DNA of 64,000 nucleotides from Aureispira sp. CCB-QB1. Its GTDB lineage: Bacteria; Bacteroidota; Bacteroidia; Chitinophagales; Saprospiraceae. Positions 8,423-17,947 of the stretch are shown here, piece after piece. The notes beneath the pieces are model-generated. The model did not search any database. It was not told where the DNA came from and worked only from the letters and a program-made list of their open reading frames with translations. The stretch lies in contig NZ_JHBV01000032.1 of assembly GCF_000724545.1 (NCBI RefSeq), positions 1-64,000 on the forward strand, written 5' to 3'. The translations under genes and the position numbers were made by a program. Position 1 is the first letter of the stretch, and each line of letters starts with the position of its first letter.

Positions 8423-9838
8423 CTAAGACTCGTTTTTATACTGCAATATGAACGAAGTTACACTAGCGTCATCTGCCAATCTGGGAGCAATTTGATAAAT
8501 ATAGGTATGCATATTATAATCCTCCATAAGTGCTTGCCCTAAAACAACAAAACCTTCTTGACGTTGACCAGACTCAATAAGCACAGCAGCTAACGCAAAA
8601 TCCAACAAAATGTCTTCGATATACTGTCTTGCTTCGTCAAGCATTTCAATGGCAACAGCATAGCTTTCTTCATCAATCAAGAACTCTATGTAATGAATCC
8701 AAATGCTAACCTCTTTAGGTTCAATGGCGAGTGCCTTGTGGTAAAACTCATGCGCTTTGTCTGAATTTTCTAAAGCATCATAAGTATCTGCTAGAGAAAG
8801 ACAAAATTCTTCATTAAACTTATCTACAGCATAGGCTTGTAAGAAAGCTTTTTCTGCCAAATACCACTCATCTTCCTCTATATAACAGTTGCCAATGCTA
8901 TGATAAACACGTCCATTTAAACTATTGTATTGCAAGGTTTGTGTATAGTAACTTCTTGCTTTTTCATAATTTCCTTGATGTTCGTAGCACTGTCCCAAAC
9001 GATACCAAATTTCTGGATCTGCATCAAACAAATCCAAGTATTCGGAAAGGTAGCGCATGGCTGCATCAAATTGTTCTAATCCAATTAAACAATCAATGTA
9101 ATAATGATAAGCAGGTTCAAAGCGCTCATTGATAACAATGGCATAATCAAAGGCCTCGGCGGCTTTTTCGATCAAACCAACATATAAGTAAGCTAACCCT
9201 AAATTATACCAAGCCCAATAAGAATATGGGTTCTGATTGATAAAATTCAGATGAAATGTAATGGCATCGCCATAATCTTTGGTTTGATCATAGATACCCG
9301 AAATACGACTCAATGCAATTTCATTGTTAGGATCTTTGCGAAGCGCTAATTTTAGATATTTAAGCGCATTATCATAATCTTTTTTTGTTTCATAAATTGT
9401 AGATTCTAAAACATAAAGATCGCCCAATTCTTCCCTACTAGCATATTCTTTAGCTTTTTGAATGACTCTGATAGCGTTATCTTGGTCAAACATACGCATA
9501 TAGATATCTGCTTGGGTCAAGTAAATGTCCAAATCAGAAGGCTCATAAATAACCGCAGCTTCTAAAGCTTCAAAAGCTTGGTCATATCGCTCTTGTTCTG
9601 AAAGAATTTGAGCTTTTCTGACATATAAAGACGCAGAGTAGGGATGTTGATTCATTGCGTGATTTAGAGCTACTAAAGCACGCTTAAAGTCATTTCCTTC
9701 CTCATAATAATCCGATAACATCAAGAAACTATCTACCTCTAAAAAAGAGATACCACCTTCTTTTAGCATACCTTCATATCGCTGAACCAGCAATTTCAAA
9801 TCTGGTTGATGCTCTCCATCATAATCATGTGCTTCCAT
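8423..9838 (-). CDS. Tetratricopeptide repeat protein
   Basis: 471-residue protein made almost wholly of about a dozen 34-residue TPR units; the pattern W/Y-x2-LG-x2-Y-x3-G-x2-E/Y-A-x3-F/Y-x2-A-l is clear in PYSYWAWYNLGLAYLYVG, EIWYRLGQCYEHQGNYEKA and GRVYHSIGNCYIEEDEW. There is no signal peptide or membrane segment, so it is probably a cytoplasmic scaffold. It is strongly acidic. It is monocistronic with its own terminator and is divergent from the M1 peptidase gene. TPR proteins of this all-repeat type are common in Bacteroidota and their partners cannot be read from sequence. Confidence 0.88.
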   Translation of the reverse strand: MEAHDYDGEHQPDLKLLVQRYEGMLKEGGISFLEVDSFLMLSDYYEEGNDFKRALVALNHAMNQHPYSASLYVRKAQILSEQERYDQAFEALEAAVIYEPSDLDIYLTQADIYMRMFDQDNAIRVIQKAKEYASREELGDLYVLESTIYETKKDYDNALKYLKLALRKDPNNEIALSRISGIYDQTKDYGDAITFHLNFINQNPYSYWAWYNLGLAYLYVGLIEKAAEAFDYAIVINERFEPAYHYYIDCLIGLEQFDAAMRYLSEYLDLFDADPEIWYRLGQCYEHQGNYEKARSYYTQTLQYNSLNGRVYHSIGNCYIEEDEWYLAEKAFLQAYAVDKFNEEFCLSLADTYDALENSDKAHEFYHKALAIEPKEVSIWIHYIEFLIDEESYAVAIEMLDEARQYIEDILLDFALAAVLIESGQRQEGFVVLGQALMEDYNMHTYIYQIAPRLADDASVTSFILQYKNES

Positions 9839-10167
9839 CTAAAGTTGTTTGGGTTCAAAATAGCACTTAGATAAGTACCTCTTTCTTTAAAGATACAAAT
9901 AAAAAAGACAATAGTCAAGGCTTGTTTGTCACCGTATTGTTTATATTTTGTGCCATCCCTATTTCTTTTTTAATAGAATTTCTACAAAAATCACCATACT
10001 TTTTAAGTCAGGTTAATTGTAGATAAACTGTATCTTTATTATTAATTCAAACCTTGTACCATTAGTTCTCTCCAAAGCACTTTTGACAAAAATTTAAAAG
10101 TTGTAGTTTAGCTTTTAGTAGCATCTACCTATGGTATTATTTTATAATTTTTATAACAATCGCTCCT
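9839..10167. other. Divergent intergenic region, 329 bp
   Basis: Separates the TPR gene (minus) from the M1 peptidase gene (plus), so it must hold two promoters. I find no exact TAnnTTTG element on either strand and no gene or RNA. Confidence 0.4.
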
Positions 10168-13100
10168 ATGTATCACAATAAAAAAGTAAAACCCTACCTT
10201 AATTTAGTTTTGTTAATGGTATTGATGTTTAATGATTTATCGGCACAAAATGTTGATTATTTTCAGCAAGAAGTCAACTACAAAATTGCGGTGGAATTAG
10301 ACGATATCAATCATGTTTTGACTGGAAATATCGAAATAGAGTATACCAATAATTCACCTGACAGTTTGTCTTACTTGTATTTCCATTTATGGCCCAATGC
10401 TTACAAAAATCAACAAACAGCTTTTGCCAAACAGTTATTAAATAGTGGTCGTTTGGATTTTCATTTTAGTAAAAAAGAGGACAAGGGATTTATTGACAAG
10501 CTTGAGTTTTCATGCAATGGAGAACCTATTGATTGGAAGGAAGATTTTTTAAATCCAGATATAACAAAGCTTCATTTACCCCAAACATTAAAACCCAAAG
10601 AAACAATTATAATCAAAACGCCTTTTAGAGTTGTTATTCCTAGCGATTTTTCTAGGTTAGGGCATGTTGGTCAGGCTTATATGATTTGTCAATGGTACCC
10701 CAAACCAGCGGTATACGACAAAGATGGCTGGCATCCTATGCCTTATTTGAGTCAAGGAGAGTTTTATTCAGAATTTGGTTCTTTTGATGTCTCTATTACG
10801 CTTCCGGAAAATTATATTGTCGGTGCAACAGGAGATTTACAAACAGCATCAGAAAAAGAATTTTTAGCCGAACAAGTAGCGGCATCAAAAAAAGAAGATT
10901 ATCAAAGTATATTTTATGGCAATATTTATGGCAATATTCCTTTCCCTCCATCTAGTGATAAGAAAAAAACGATTCGTTATACTGTTGATAATGTGCATGA
11001 TTTTGCTTGGTTTGCAGACAAACGGTATCACGTACAACAAGATAGCGTGCAACTGTCATCTGGGCGTGTAGTGCAGACTTATACCATGTTTACAGACCAA
11101 GAATCTGATCTTTGGGACAAAAAAGCATTGGAATATACCAATAGAGCTGTGAAGTTTTATTCTGATATCGTAGGAGAGTATCCTTATAATTCTGTGACGG
11201 TTGTTCAGGGGGATTATGAGGGGAGAGATATGGAATATCCAATGGTAACCGTTATTGGTTTGGCTTCCTTCCCTTCTGGTTTAGATAATGTGATTACACA
11301 CGAAGTAGGGCACAATTGGTTTTATGGGATATTGGGTAGCAATGAACGAGACCATCCGTGGATGGACGAAGGTTGGAATTCGTATATGGACTCTAGATAT
11401 ATGTCTGCGCATTACGATTATTATACCACTAAGATAGAGTACTTGGCTTATTTGCATGAGGCTAAAAAACACGAGGACCAGCCCATAGAGAGTCGTTCAC
11501 AAGATTTATCTTTTATCAATTATTATATCTGTGGATATGCCAAACCTACGTTGTCTTTTCGTTACTTACAAGAGTATCTAGGAACGGAAGAATTGGATAG
11601 AATACTTAAAAAGTATTTTGAAACATGGAAATTTAAACATCCTAGTCCTAGTGATTTGAGAGCTGTATTTGAGGCAGAGAGTACCAAAAAGTTAGATTGG
11701 TTTTTTGATAATGTCATCAATACCACTCGCCATATTGATTACGCTTCTACGGGACATCGTTGCTGTAGTAAACATGATAAGGCTTCTGTAACAATTAAAA
11801 ATAAAGGACAAATTGCAGCTCCAGTTTCTGTATCCGCCCTTGATGAGGAAGACAATATATTGGAAAAAATATGGATAGAGCCATTGGCTATGGGAGCAGA
11901 TACAACTGTAGAGTTGGTATCAAAAAATGCTGTTGCTTATAAGATTGATGCCGAGGAGGCAATGCCAGAAATTAATCGCAATAATAATGAAATTAGAAAC
12001 TATGGTTTGTTCCGAAAGGGAGAACCTGTTCGTATACAGTTTTTGGCTGATTTCAAAGATCCGAATAAACCAAGAATCAACTGGTTGCCTTTGCTAGGGT
12101 TTAACTTATACGATGGCGTAATGATAGGAGGAGCGGTATACAATTTACCCATACCCAAACCAGAATGGGAATATAGTGTTGTGCCGTTCTTTTCAACATT
12201 TACCTTATCAGCAACAGGTATGGGAGAGTTGAAACACAATAGCTATATCAAAACACATCGCTTTTCGCATGGGCTAACGTTTAAAACATTTCACAAACGC
12301 TTGAAACGCTATACCGATGAACGTCCTTATGCTTATAAAGAACGATTTTATAAAATTGCCCCTTATCTAGAGTTTGAGTTAGGAAAAAGCTCAGATATTA
12401 GCAAAGAACGACATCGGTTCCGTTTTGAACACGCTTTTATTGTAGAAGAGAGTGGTCAAATTAATAGCATTCGAGATACGTTAACCAATAGTTTTACCTA
12501 TGAGTTTTTAGGAAAAGTAGCAACGTGGAGAAGTACACATCGTCTAAGTCATTATTATACCAACAAACAAGCTCAAGCACCATTAAGTTTATTAACAACC
12601 TTAGAATATGCGAACTATGATGATGTTATAGATGGGAGGCAGCATTATTTAAAATTAAGTTTGGAAGCTAATTTTAAATTTATGTATAGTCGTTTGTGGG
12701 GAGTTGATCTAAGGATATTTACAGGTGGTTTTTTGATGCATACTGATCGCCGTTTTGGTAAATTCCCGTTGTTGCTAATAGCAGGAAATCGTACGGACTA
12801 TCATTACGATGATCATATTATGGGGCGCCAAGAAACAGAAAATGTTTTGGCACAACAAATTTCTCTTAGAGAAGGAGGTTTTAAAACAGCAATTGAGCCG
12901 ATTATAGGGGCAGGGGCAAGTAATACCTTTATTTTCTCTATGAATTTGAAATCAGACATTCCAATCAAATTACCATTCAGAACTAGGTTTATCCGATTAA
13001 AACCTTTTTTGGATATAGGATACCATCATATTTCTGACGGCTCTATACCGAATCCTAGTTTGATGGATGGTTTGATGATAAGTGGTGGATTGATGTTGGA

Positions 13101-13266
13101 TATTTGGGATGGTGCTGCGGGGATTTACTTGCCATTATTTGGGACTGATTCTATTGAAAATAAAATTAAATCATTTACAGGAAATGAATTTTATCGTCGT
13201 ATTACATTCAGTTTCAATTTAAGTAGACTAAAGCCTAGTAGAGTGGTAGAGGAATTTGACTTTTAG
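10168..13266 (+). CDS. Secreted M1-type zinc metallopeptidase with long C-terminal domain
   Basis: 1032-residue gluzincin. A signal peptide (hydrophobic core to about residue 26, ending LSAQ) precedes an M1-like N-terminal beta domain (DDINHVLTGNIEIEYTNNSP). The active site is complete: His378-Glu379-x-x-His382 (THEVGHNWFYG), then exactly 18 residues to Glu401 (WMDEGWNSY). The residues DYEGRDMEYPMV stand in place of the GAMEN exopeptidase motif of classical M1 enzymes. After about residue 640 comes a roughly 390-residue region rich in alternating aromatic and polar strands (for example the YDGVMIGGAVYN and WRSTHRLSHYYTN stretches), which looks like a beta-barrel or surface-embedded domain. 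That second half is not part of ordinary M1 enzymes. It ends in F, as outer-membrane barrels often do. Probably an outer-membrane-anchored peptidase; substrate unknown. Confidence 0.85.
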   Translation: MYHNKKVKPYLNLVLLMVLMFNDLSAQNVDYFQQEVNYKIAVELDDINHVLTGNIEIEYTNNSPDSLSYLYFHLWPNAYKNQQTAFAKQLLNSGRLDFHFSKKEDKGFIDKLEFSCNGEPIDWKEDFLNPDITKLHLPQTLKPKETIIIKTPFRVVIPSDFSRLGHVGQAYMICQWYPKPAVYDKDGWHPMPYLSQGEFYSEFGSFDVSITLPENYIVGATGDLQTASEKEFLAEQVAASKKEDYQSIFYGNIYGNIPFPPSSDKKKTIRYTVDNVHDFAWFADKRYHVQQDSVQLSSGRVVQTYTMFTDQESDLWDKKALEYTNRAVKFYSDIVGEYPYNSVTVVQGDYEGRDMEYPMVTVIGLASFPSGLDNVITHEVGHNWFYGILGSNERDHPWMDEGWNSYMDSRYMSAHYDYYTTKIEYLAYLHEAKKHEDQPIESRSQDLSFINYYICGYAKPTLSFRYLQEYLGTEELDRILKKYFETWKFKHPSPSDLRAVFEAESTKKLDWFFDNVINTTRHIDYASTGHRCCSKHDKASVTIKNKGQIAAPVSVSALDEEDNILEKIWIEPLAMGADTTVELVSKNAVAYKIDAEEAMPEINRNNNEIRNYGLFRKGEPVRIQFLADFKDPNKPRINWLPLLGFNLYDGVMIGGAVYNLPIPKPEWEYSVVPFFSTFTLSATGMGELKHNSYIKTHRFSHGLTFKTFHKRLKRYTDERPYAYKERFYKIAPYLEFELGKSSDISKERHRFRFEHAFIVEESGQINSIRDTLTNSFTYEFLGKVATWRSTHRLSHYYTNKQAQAPLSLLTTLEYANYDDVIDGRQHYLKLSLEANFKFMYSRLWGVDLRIFTGGFLMHTDRRFGKFPLLLIAGNRTDYHYDDHIMGRQETENVLAQQISLREGGFKTAIEPIIGAGASNTFIFSMNLKSDIPIKLPFRTRFIRLKPFLDIGYHHISDGSIPNPSLMDGLMISGGLMLDIWDGAAGIYLPLFGTDSIENKIKSFTGNEFYRRITFSFNLSRLKPSRVVEEFDF

Positions 13267-13416
13267 AAAAAAAAGTGGCGCAATACAGTATTTTTATAAA
13301 ATAGCTGCTGAATGGGGTGGTTAATTTTTTAATAAAATTGTTGTACCTTAGTCTATTAGTAATACGATCAAAATGTACCCCACCATTATATTTAATCATT
13401 AAAATAAGCTTAAAAA

Positions 13417-13929
13417 ATGAAATCATTTATCGCTACACTTCTATTAATGGCAGCTATGATTGTGACCGCCAATGCTCAATTTCCAGATTATGTCAAGGTT
13501 TTGGACGTAGAATTAAATAAAACAAAAACTGTTAAAGGAGATTTGTCAGAAGGTCGTTTTATTGATTTGCGTTTTGGTATGCGTGGTTCTGTAAGTTGTT
13601 TTACAGAAGCTCAAAAACGATACTTTAGCGGGCATCATCGTTTGTATGCGTTTGAAGTGCCAGCCAATACAAAAGTTCTAGTAGAAGTAAGTACCAACAA
13701 CGATATGAGTTTGTATGGGTACATGATTGATGCCCAACGTTTTGATGTGCCTCCGTATTTAGAAAATGTATCTAAGTCAGGATGTCAGTCAAGTGCAAAA
13801 CCATCAGGAGAGTTGGATCGTATCATGATGAAGGCAGGTTCTGTAAAAACGCATGTTATTGTGGCTGTAACGGGATTGGATGAGAATAGTACTGGTGCAT
13901 ATACCTTAAAAATAACAACTCGCCAATAA
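13417..13929 (+). CDS. Small secreted protein, PPC-like beta domain (hypothetical)
   Basis: 170 residues with a clean signal peptide (FIATLLLMAAMIVTANAQ). The mature part is all-beta in look, and the pattern LYAFEVPANTKVLVEVSTNN ... AVTGLDENSTGAYTLKI resembles a bacterial pre-peptidase C-terminal (PPC) domain; this is a structural guess, not a family match I am sure of. Two cysteines (in SVSCFTEAQ and KSGCQSS) could form a disulfide. It lies 150 bp after the M1 peptidase on the same strand and may share its transcript, but it is a complete separate gene. Function unknown. Confidence 0.75.
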   Translation: MKSFIATLLLMAAMIVTANAQFPDYVKVLDVELNKTKTVKGDLSEGRFIDLRFGMRGSVSCFTEAQKRYFSGHHRLYAFEVPANTKVLVEVSTNNDMSLYGYMIDAQRFDVPPYLENVSKSGCQSSAKPSGELDRIMMKAGSVKTHVIVAVTGLDENSTGAYTLKITTRQ

Positions 13930-13936
13930 AAAAAAT

Positions 13937-13980
13937 ACAGAACCATCTTCAGTTACCACAGCTGAAGATGGGTTCTGTAT
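13937..13980 (-). terminator. Hairpin terminator between convergent genes
   Basis: ATACAGAAC-CATCTTCAG pairs with CTGAAGATG-GGTTCTGTAT (one G bulge). Read on the minus strand it is followed by a U-run, so it best serves the minus-strand homoserine dehydrogenase transcript, though the hairpin may stop both convergent messages. Confidence 0.75.
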
Positions 13981-14000
13981 ACTAACTAACTAACTAACTA
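13981..14000. repeat. Tetranucleotide tandem repeat (ACTA)5
   Basis: Five perfect copies of ACTA immediately after the terminator. The repeat places TAA stops in all three plus-strand frames. It is intergenic and too far from any start codon to look like a phase-variation tract. Confidence 0.9.
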
Positions 14001-14131
14001 ATTTGGCAAATACGTATTTTTTAAAAGGAATGAATTGACATCCAAAGAGAACGAATCGATGGATTTCTAATCCATTCCCATGAGCATGTTTGAAGAACTT
14101 TAACCGAAACTTCAACCTTGCTCTTTTTATT

Positions 14132-15376
14132 TTAAGCGGATTCTAAAACCGCATCCTTATTTTGTTCCGCAACGTCATGTATTGCTTCTCCTACAATAGA
14201 TTTGAGCACAATAGAAATAGTAGGATTTAACGCCCATTCTTCCTGTAACAACTGCTCTAAATAAACAGTACCAATGACATAGTTGTACGATTTTGATTCA
14301 AATCGTTGATTAATGGATTCAAAATCAGCCCACTGAACAGCATTTTTATCTTGATAGCGGACATAAACTTCTAAGAGTTGTTTGGTAGAATAAGTGACGA
14401 CGGTATTTTGATGTAGTTTTTTATACTCATATTTGTACCCATAGGTCAACGCACTAATATCGGATAAAACAGCAGAGCCCGTAGGATCGCTTCCTGCTCC
14501 TTTTCCTCCAAAAAACTGTTGATTGGCAAAGGCAGATTCTAGGACGATTCCGTTGAATTCATTATGCACATTGGTAAGAGGATTATCTGCCGATACAAAA
14601 GTCGGTATTACAAAGGCAGATATGTGTTGTCCTTGTTTTTGTCCATGCACAACTAGTTTAATATTTTGATTGTTTTGAGAGGCATAATTTACATCTTGAT
14701 CACTCAAATTTTGGATGCCAATGTTCAAAATATTTTCAGGGCGAACAAGCAAACCAAAAGCATGTAATAGAGTAATACAGAGTTTATACTTAGCATCAAA
14801 GCCTCCAACATCCAAACTTGGGTCTGACTCTGCAAAACCTTTGTCTTGAGCTTCTTTTAATGCAACCTCAAAATCAAGCCCATCATGGCGCATTTTGGAT
14901 AAGATATAATTAGTAGAACCATTAAAAATACCCGAAACAGAACTTAATAAATCATTATCATAATACTCCTCTAAATTGCGAATAATAGGTATACTTCCAC
15001 AGACAGAACCTTCGTAAAGGAGAGGTGTTTCGTGTTTGCTTTGCAAAAATAGAAGTTCTTCTAAGTGTTCAGCAATTAGCTTTTTATTGGCACTAACGAC
15101 AGCTTTGCCTTTAATTAAAGCTTCTTTGACAATATGATATGCCGCATCAGAATCATCAATTAGTTCAACAACCACATCAATATTGGGGTTGTCTAGTATG
15201 TCTGAAGGATTGGTGGTGAAAAAGGAAGCATCTAAAGAACGTTTCTTATTGGGATGTTTGATACAAATTTTTTCAATCGTTGCATTGATTCCTTTTGTTT
15301 GGGAAAGGACATTGTGTAAGCCCTGACCAACACAACCGAATCCAAAAATGCCTAATTTTAATATCGTATTACTCAT
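14132..15376 (-). CDS. hom: Homoserine dehydrogenase
   Basis: Reduces aspartate semialdehyde to homoserine, the branch point to methionine and threonine. The 414-residue protein has the N-terminal Rossmann motif GIFGFGCVGQGL, the substrate-domain signatures GSVCGSIPIIRN, FNGSTNYILSKM and ESDPSLDVGGFDAKYKLCI (with the catalytic lysine region) and the glycine-rich GGKGAGSDPTGSAVLSD. It is a stand-alone enzyme, not fused to aspartokinase, and lacks a full ACT domain; the tail after about residue 330 is short and unlike the usual one. It is a single-gene transcript preceded by a SAM-I riboswitch and an intrinsic terminator, so methyl-donor level rather than threonine appears to control it here. 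That suggests dedication to methionine supply (inference). Confidence 0.92.
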   Translation of the reverse strand: MSNTILKLGIFGFGCVGQGLHNVLSQTKGINATIEKICIKHPNKKRSLDASFFTTNPSDILDNPNIDVVVELIDDSDAAYHIVKEALIKGKAVVSANKKLIAEHLEELLFLQSKHETPLLYEGSVCGSIPIIRNLEEYYDNDLLSSVSGIFNGSTNYILSKMRHDGLDFEVALKEAQDKGFAESDPSLDVGGFDAKYKLCITLLHAFGLLVRPENILNIGIQNLSDQDVNYASQNNQNIKLVVHGQKQGQHISAFVIPTFVSADNPLTNVHNEFNGIVLESAFANQQFFGGKGAGSDPTGSAVLSDISALTYGYKYEYKKLHQNTVVTYSTKQLLEVYVRYQDKNAVQWADFESINQRFESKSYNYVIGTVYLEQLLQEEWALNPTISIVLKSIVGEAIHDVAEQNKDAVLESA

Positions 15377-15476
15377 GTCGTTTTTCTTTTCTCAGTTTGT
15401 TATTAAATTAAAATTCATATTCATTACTTACCGAGAAAATGTCAAGAAGATCATTATTTTAGATGTGCGCACCATC

Positions 15477-15518
15477 AAAAAAAAACGCTCTCCTAGACAA
15501 GTGCTAGAAGAGCGTTTT
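15477..15518 (-). terminator. Riboswitch-controlled intrinsic terminator
   Basis: On the minus strand AAAACGCTCTTCTAG pairs with CTAGGAGAGCGTTTT across a 7-nt loop and is followed by a run of U. It lies between the SAM riboswitch and the homoserine dehydrogenase start, as expected for a transcription-attenuation expression platform. Confidence 0.85.
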
Positions 15519-15548
15519 ATAAAATTTATATGATGCTCTAAATTGCAA

Positions 15549-15657
15549 CTTATCTATCTCTTATAATAAAATTATAGAGAAGGATGTGGCACCTTTCCCA
15601 AAATGGGTAGGTTGCCAAGGTTTCGCAGGGCCTATTCCCTCCACCTTTCTTGATAAG
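15549..15657 (-). promoter_or_regulatory. SAM-I (S-box) riboswitch
   Basis: Read on the minus strand it starts CTTATCAAGAAAGGTGGAGG, continues with the conserved AGGCCCTGCGAAACC and TTGGCAACC, then GGTGCCACATCC, and closes with GATAAG pairing to the initial CTTATC (helix P1). These are the hallmark segments of the S-box aptamer in the right order and spacing (about 109 nt). SAM binding should stabilise P1 and allow the downstream terminator (15477-15518) to form, turning off homoserine dehydrogenase. Confidence 0.93.
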
Positions 15658-15714
15658 AATGTATAAAGATGTTATTCTTTATATTTTGAATTGAACTTTC
15701 TGTTTTTGTTGACA

Positions 15715-15746
15715 CAAAGATAGAGCAAAATAAACTATAAATCCAA
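15715..15746 (-). promoter_or_regulatory. Promoter of the SAM-riboswitch/hom transcript
   Basis: Minus strand TATCTTTG (15722-15715) is an exact TAnnTTTG -7 element, with a TTG (15746-15744) 21 nt further upstream as the -33 element. Transcription would start some 50 nt before the riboswitch aptamer. Confidence 0.6.
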
Positions 15747-15835
15747 GTAAAACTTTTTTTATTAACGTTTTGTTAACATTTTTGAGTTTGTTTTGATATG
15801 AAATTTGAAGTATTAAGTTGTTGATTAAGAGTTGT

Positions 15836-16537
15836 TTAGTTTTGTTTGTTTTTGTCCAAGGAATTTAGAACATTGGCTACGTCTTGTTGCACTAATTCTT
15901 TAACTAGAAACTGTAATTCGCTAAAATCCTCTTTCAAATAGGTTCGAGCAAATTGGCCATTTTTTAAATAACTTACTTTATCACAACAATCTGTCAAAGA
16001 ATGAATAATATGAGATGAAAGTAAAATCAAACGCCCTTTTTGGCGTAAATGCTCTAGTATCTGAATGATTTTTTCATTGCTTTCGATATCCACTCCATTA
16101 AAAGGTTCATCCAAAATTAGGATGGGCTTATCTTGCGCCAAAACTCCCATAAAAACCAATTTCTTTTTCATGCCTGTAGAATAGTTTTCTATCAATTGGT
16201 GAAGGGGTAACTCAAAGATTTGATTCCAATGGAAAGGATCGAAAGCAGGATTTTGTTTTCTCATTAGTTCAAGGTACTCTATTCCTTTCATGTAAGGATA
16301 AAAATAAGTATGGGTTTGCATAAAGGCAACTTGGCTGCTGTTGACCCATTCTTCTTGGTACAGGCACTCGCCACTATCAATGGATTTTATTCCATAAATA
16401 CTATTAAAAAAAGTGCTTTTACCTGCTCCGTTCATGCCTAATATGCCATGAATTTCTCCAGAATGAAACTGAATGTTTAAAGCATTTAGAATGCAATCTT
16501 TTTGGTAAGAAACGGTTAAATTTTTTATATTAAGCAT
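15836..16537 (-). CDS. ABC transporter ATP-binding protein
   Basis: Nucleotide-binding subunit of 233 residues with Walker A GMNGAGKST, a Q-loop region (VAFMQTH), the signature YSTGMKKKL, Walker B ILILDEPFNGVD and the switch His in LLSSHIIHSL. The shape (short, one domain, YSTGMKKK signature) matches the export-type family near the drug/bacteriocin/CcmA-like ATPases. Its start overlaps the end of the upstream membrane gene by 8 nt, so the two form one transporter. Cargo is not readable from sequence. Confidence 0.9.
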   Translation of the reverse strand: MLNIKNLTVSYQKDCILNALNIQFHSGEIHGILGMNGAGKSTFFNSIYGIKSIDSGECLYQEEWVNSSQVAFMQTHTYFYPYMKGIEYLELMRKQNPAFDPFHWNQIFELPLHQLIENYSTGMKKKLVFMGVLAQDKPILILDEPFNGVDIESNEKIIQILEHLRQKGRLILLSSHIIHSLTDCCDKVSYLKNGQFARTYLKEDFSELQFLVKELVQQDVANVLNSLDKNKQN

Positions 16538-17495
16538 AGTGATAAATTAAATTTTCTTTGGCTTTTTTCCAAAAGCGAATAATCATAAGAACAGGAATTG
16601 GCCACAAAAAGGGAATGGTCCAGCAGCCTACAAAAATAGCCAAAGGAAGGCTATTGTGTAACTTGTATTGGTGAAAGCTATAACTTTTGTATTTCATGAC
16701 AATAGAAAAAGTGATGATTAATTGAGCAATAATAGCAACAATCAACAACGCAATTAAGTGCTTGGGATAAGGATTGAATAGAGCAAAGAGTAGGTAATGA
16801 GGAAGCATCAAAAAGTTGAAAATTACTAAACTGCCTATCGTCTTTTTTTCTAATAATTTTTTGTCATAATTGACGGCTAATAATAAATCTTTGTGTTCAA
16901 AAAATTGGAAAAAAGTTGTTGTTCCTAATGCCATTAATAACACAAAAATAGGAGTGGTGATAGGATAAAAACTAAATCCTAACCCCAGCATGTATATCAG
17001 AATAAATGTAAAGGCACTTTTACGCAATCCAGTACGCCATTCAAACAACTCAATAGGTATCCATTCAAACGAAAAAACAGGAAGCCCTTTTTTGTTGATT
17101 CCTTTGTGATAAGGTGGTTTTATAAAGGATAAAATAAGAAGACCAAATGATAGAATAATCAAGTTTTGCCATTTCCCCCAGAGAATAAAGGTAAAAATGA
17201 AAAAGCTATTTGTGATAAAATAGTCTAAACTGAAAAAAATAGCAATAGGAATGGTCAATTGCTCTAAGAAAAAACGGTCTTTGCGATTCCAATGTGTTCC
17301 TGCCCAAGAGAAAAGAAGAACAAGTGCAATTCCTCCGTTTTGACTGGTTAAAACTAATTGTAAGACTCCCAAAATAGCAACAAATAAGATGGGGGCAAGG
17401 AGGATTAGGTGTCCAATGCCAATGTCTTTGAGGATTCTAAATATTTGCTTAACTCGAAAGTTAAGGTATTGATGAATAATTAGTAACATATACAA
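16530..17495 (-). CDS. Multi-spanning membrane protein, probable ABC transporter permease
   Basis: 321 residues with about eight hydrophobic segments and no recognised motif. It is first in a two-gene operon, overlapping the ATP-binding protein gene by 8 nt, which makes it the likely membrane subunit. The sequence is of the poorly conserved export-permease kind (an ABC-2-like arrangement), and an N-terminal cytoplasmic amphipathic stretch (LNFRVKQIFRILKD) precedes the first membrane segment. Assignment rests mainly on position. Confidence 0.75.
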   Translation of the reverse strand: MYMLLIIHQYLNFRVKQIFRILKDIGIGHLILLAPILFVAILGVLQLVLTSQNGGIALVLLFSWAGTHWNRKDRFFLEQLTIPIAIFFSLDYFITNSFFIFTFILWGKWQNLIILSFGLLILSFIKPPYHKGINKKGLPVFSFEWIPIELFEWRTGLRKSAFTFILIYMLGLGFSFYPITTPIFVLLMALGTTTFFQFFEHKDLLLAVNYDKKLLEKKTIGSLVIFNFLMLPHYLLFALFNPYPKHLIALLIVAIIAQLIITFSIVMKYKSYSFHQYKLHNSLPLAIFVGCWTIPFLWPIPVLMIIRFWKKAKENLIYHYA

Positions 17496-17947
17496 AAGGC
17501 GTTCAGTGTTATTGGTTTGTAGTTACGAATTAAAGAAGACTTTTTTAGAGCAGAATAATTTTAACATAGCTTAACTATATTTTTAGTTAAACGAATCGAG
17601 TTCATCGACGAATGGACTAAAAATCAGACTTTATGGACAAGAAAATAATGATAGTAGGTGTATGCTTAAAATGTATTTTAAGTTGAAATTAATATTGATG
17701 ATAATTTGTTGGTATTTATTTGTTTGTGTGTTTTTGTTGCTTGTTTAAAAGTAAATAATTGTTGTTTTTTTTGTGGAAAGATGTTTAAAGGTATTCATAC
17801 TTTAGTTATAATACTTTGTCGTTAAGGTACTTTTTGATGGTCAAAGAATACAAGTGTTGTTAACTATTTATCCACCACACAACTCCACAGCATTAATATC
17901 TTAATTGATGGGAGATACCTATACTTCCTTTTTATAAACGTTCCAAT
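17496..17947. other. Divergent intergenic region, 452 bp
   Basis: Lies between the ABC operon (minus) and a T9SS cargo gene (plus). It contains an inverted repeat TTAACTA (17571-17577) / TAGTTAA (17584-17590). No gene, RNA or exact promoter consensus is seen. Confidence 0.4.

Noticed and set aside
15348-15533. 61-codon plus-strand frame across the hom leader
   Set aside because: It overlaps the riboswitch terminator on the opposite strand and has no start context; shadow frame.
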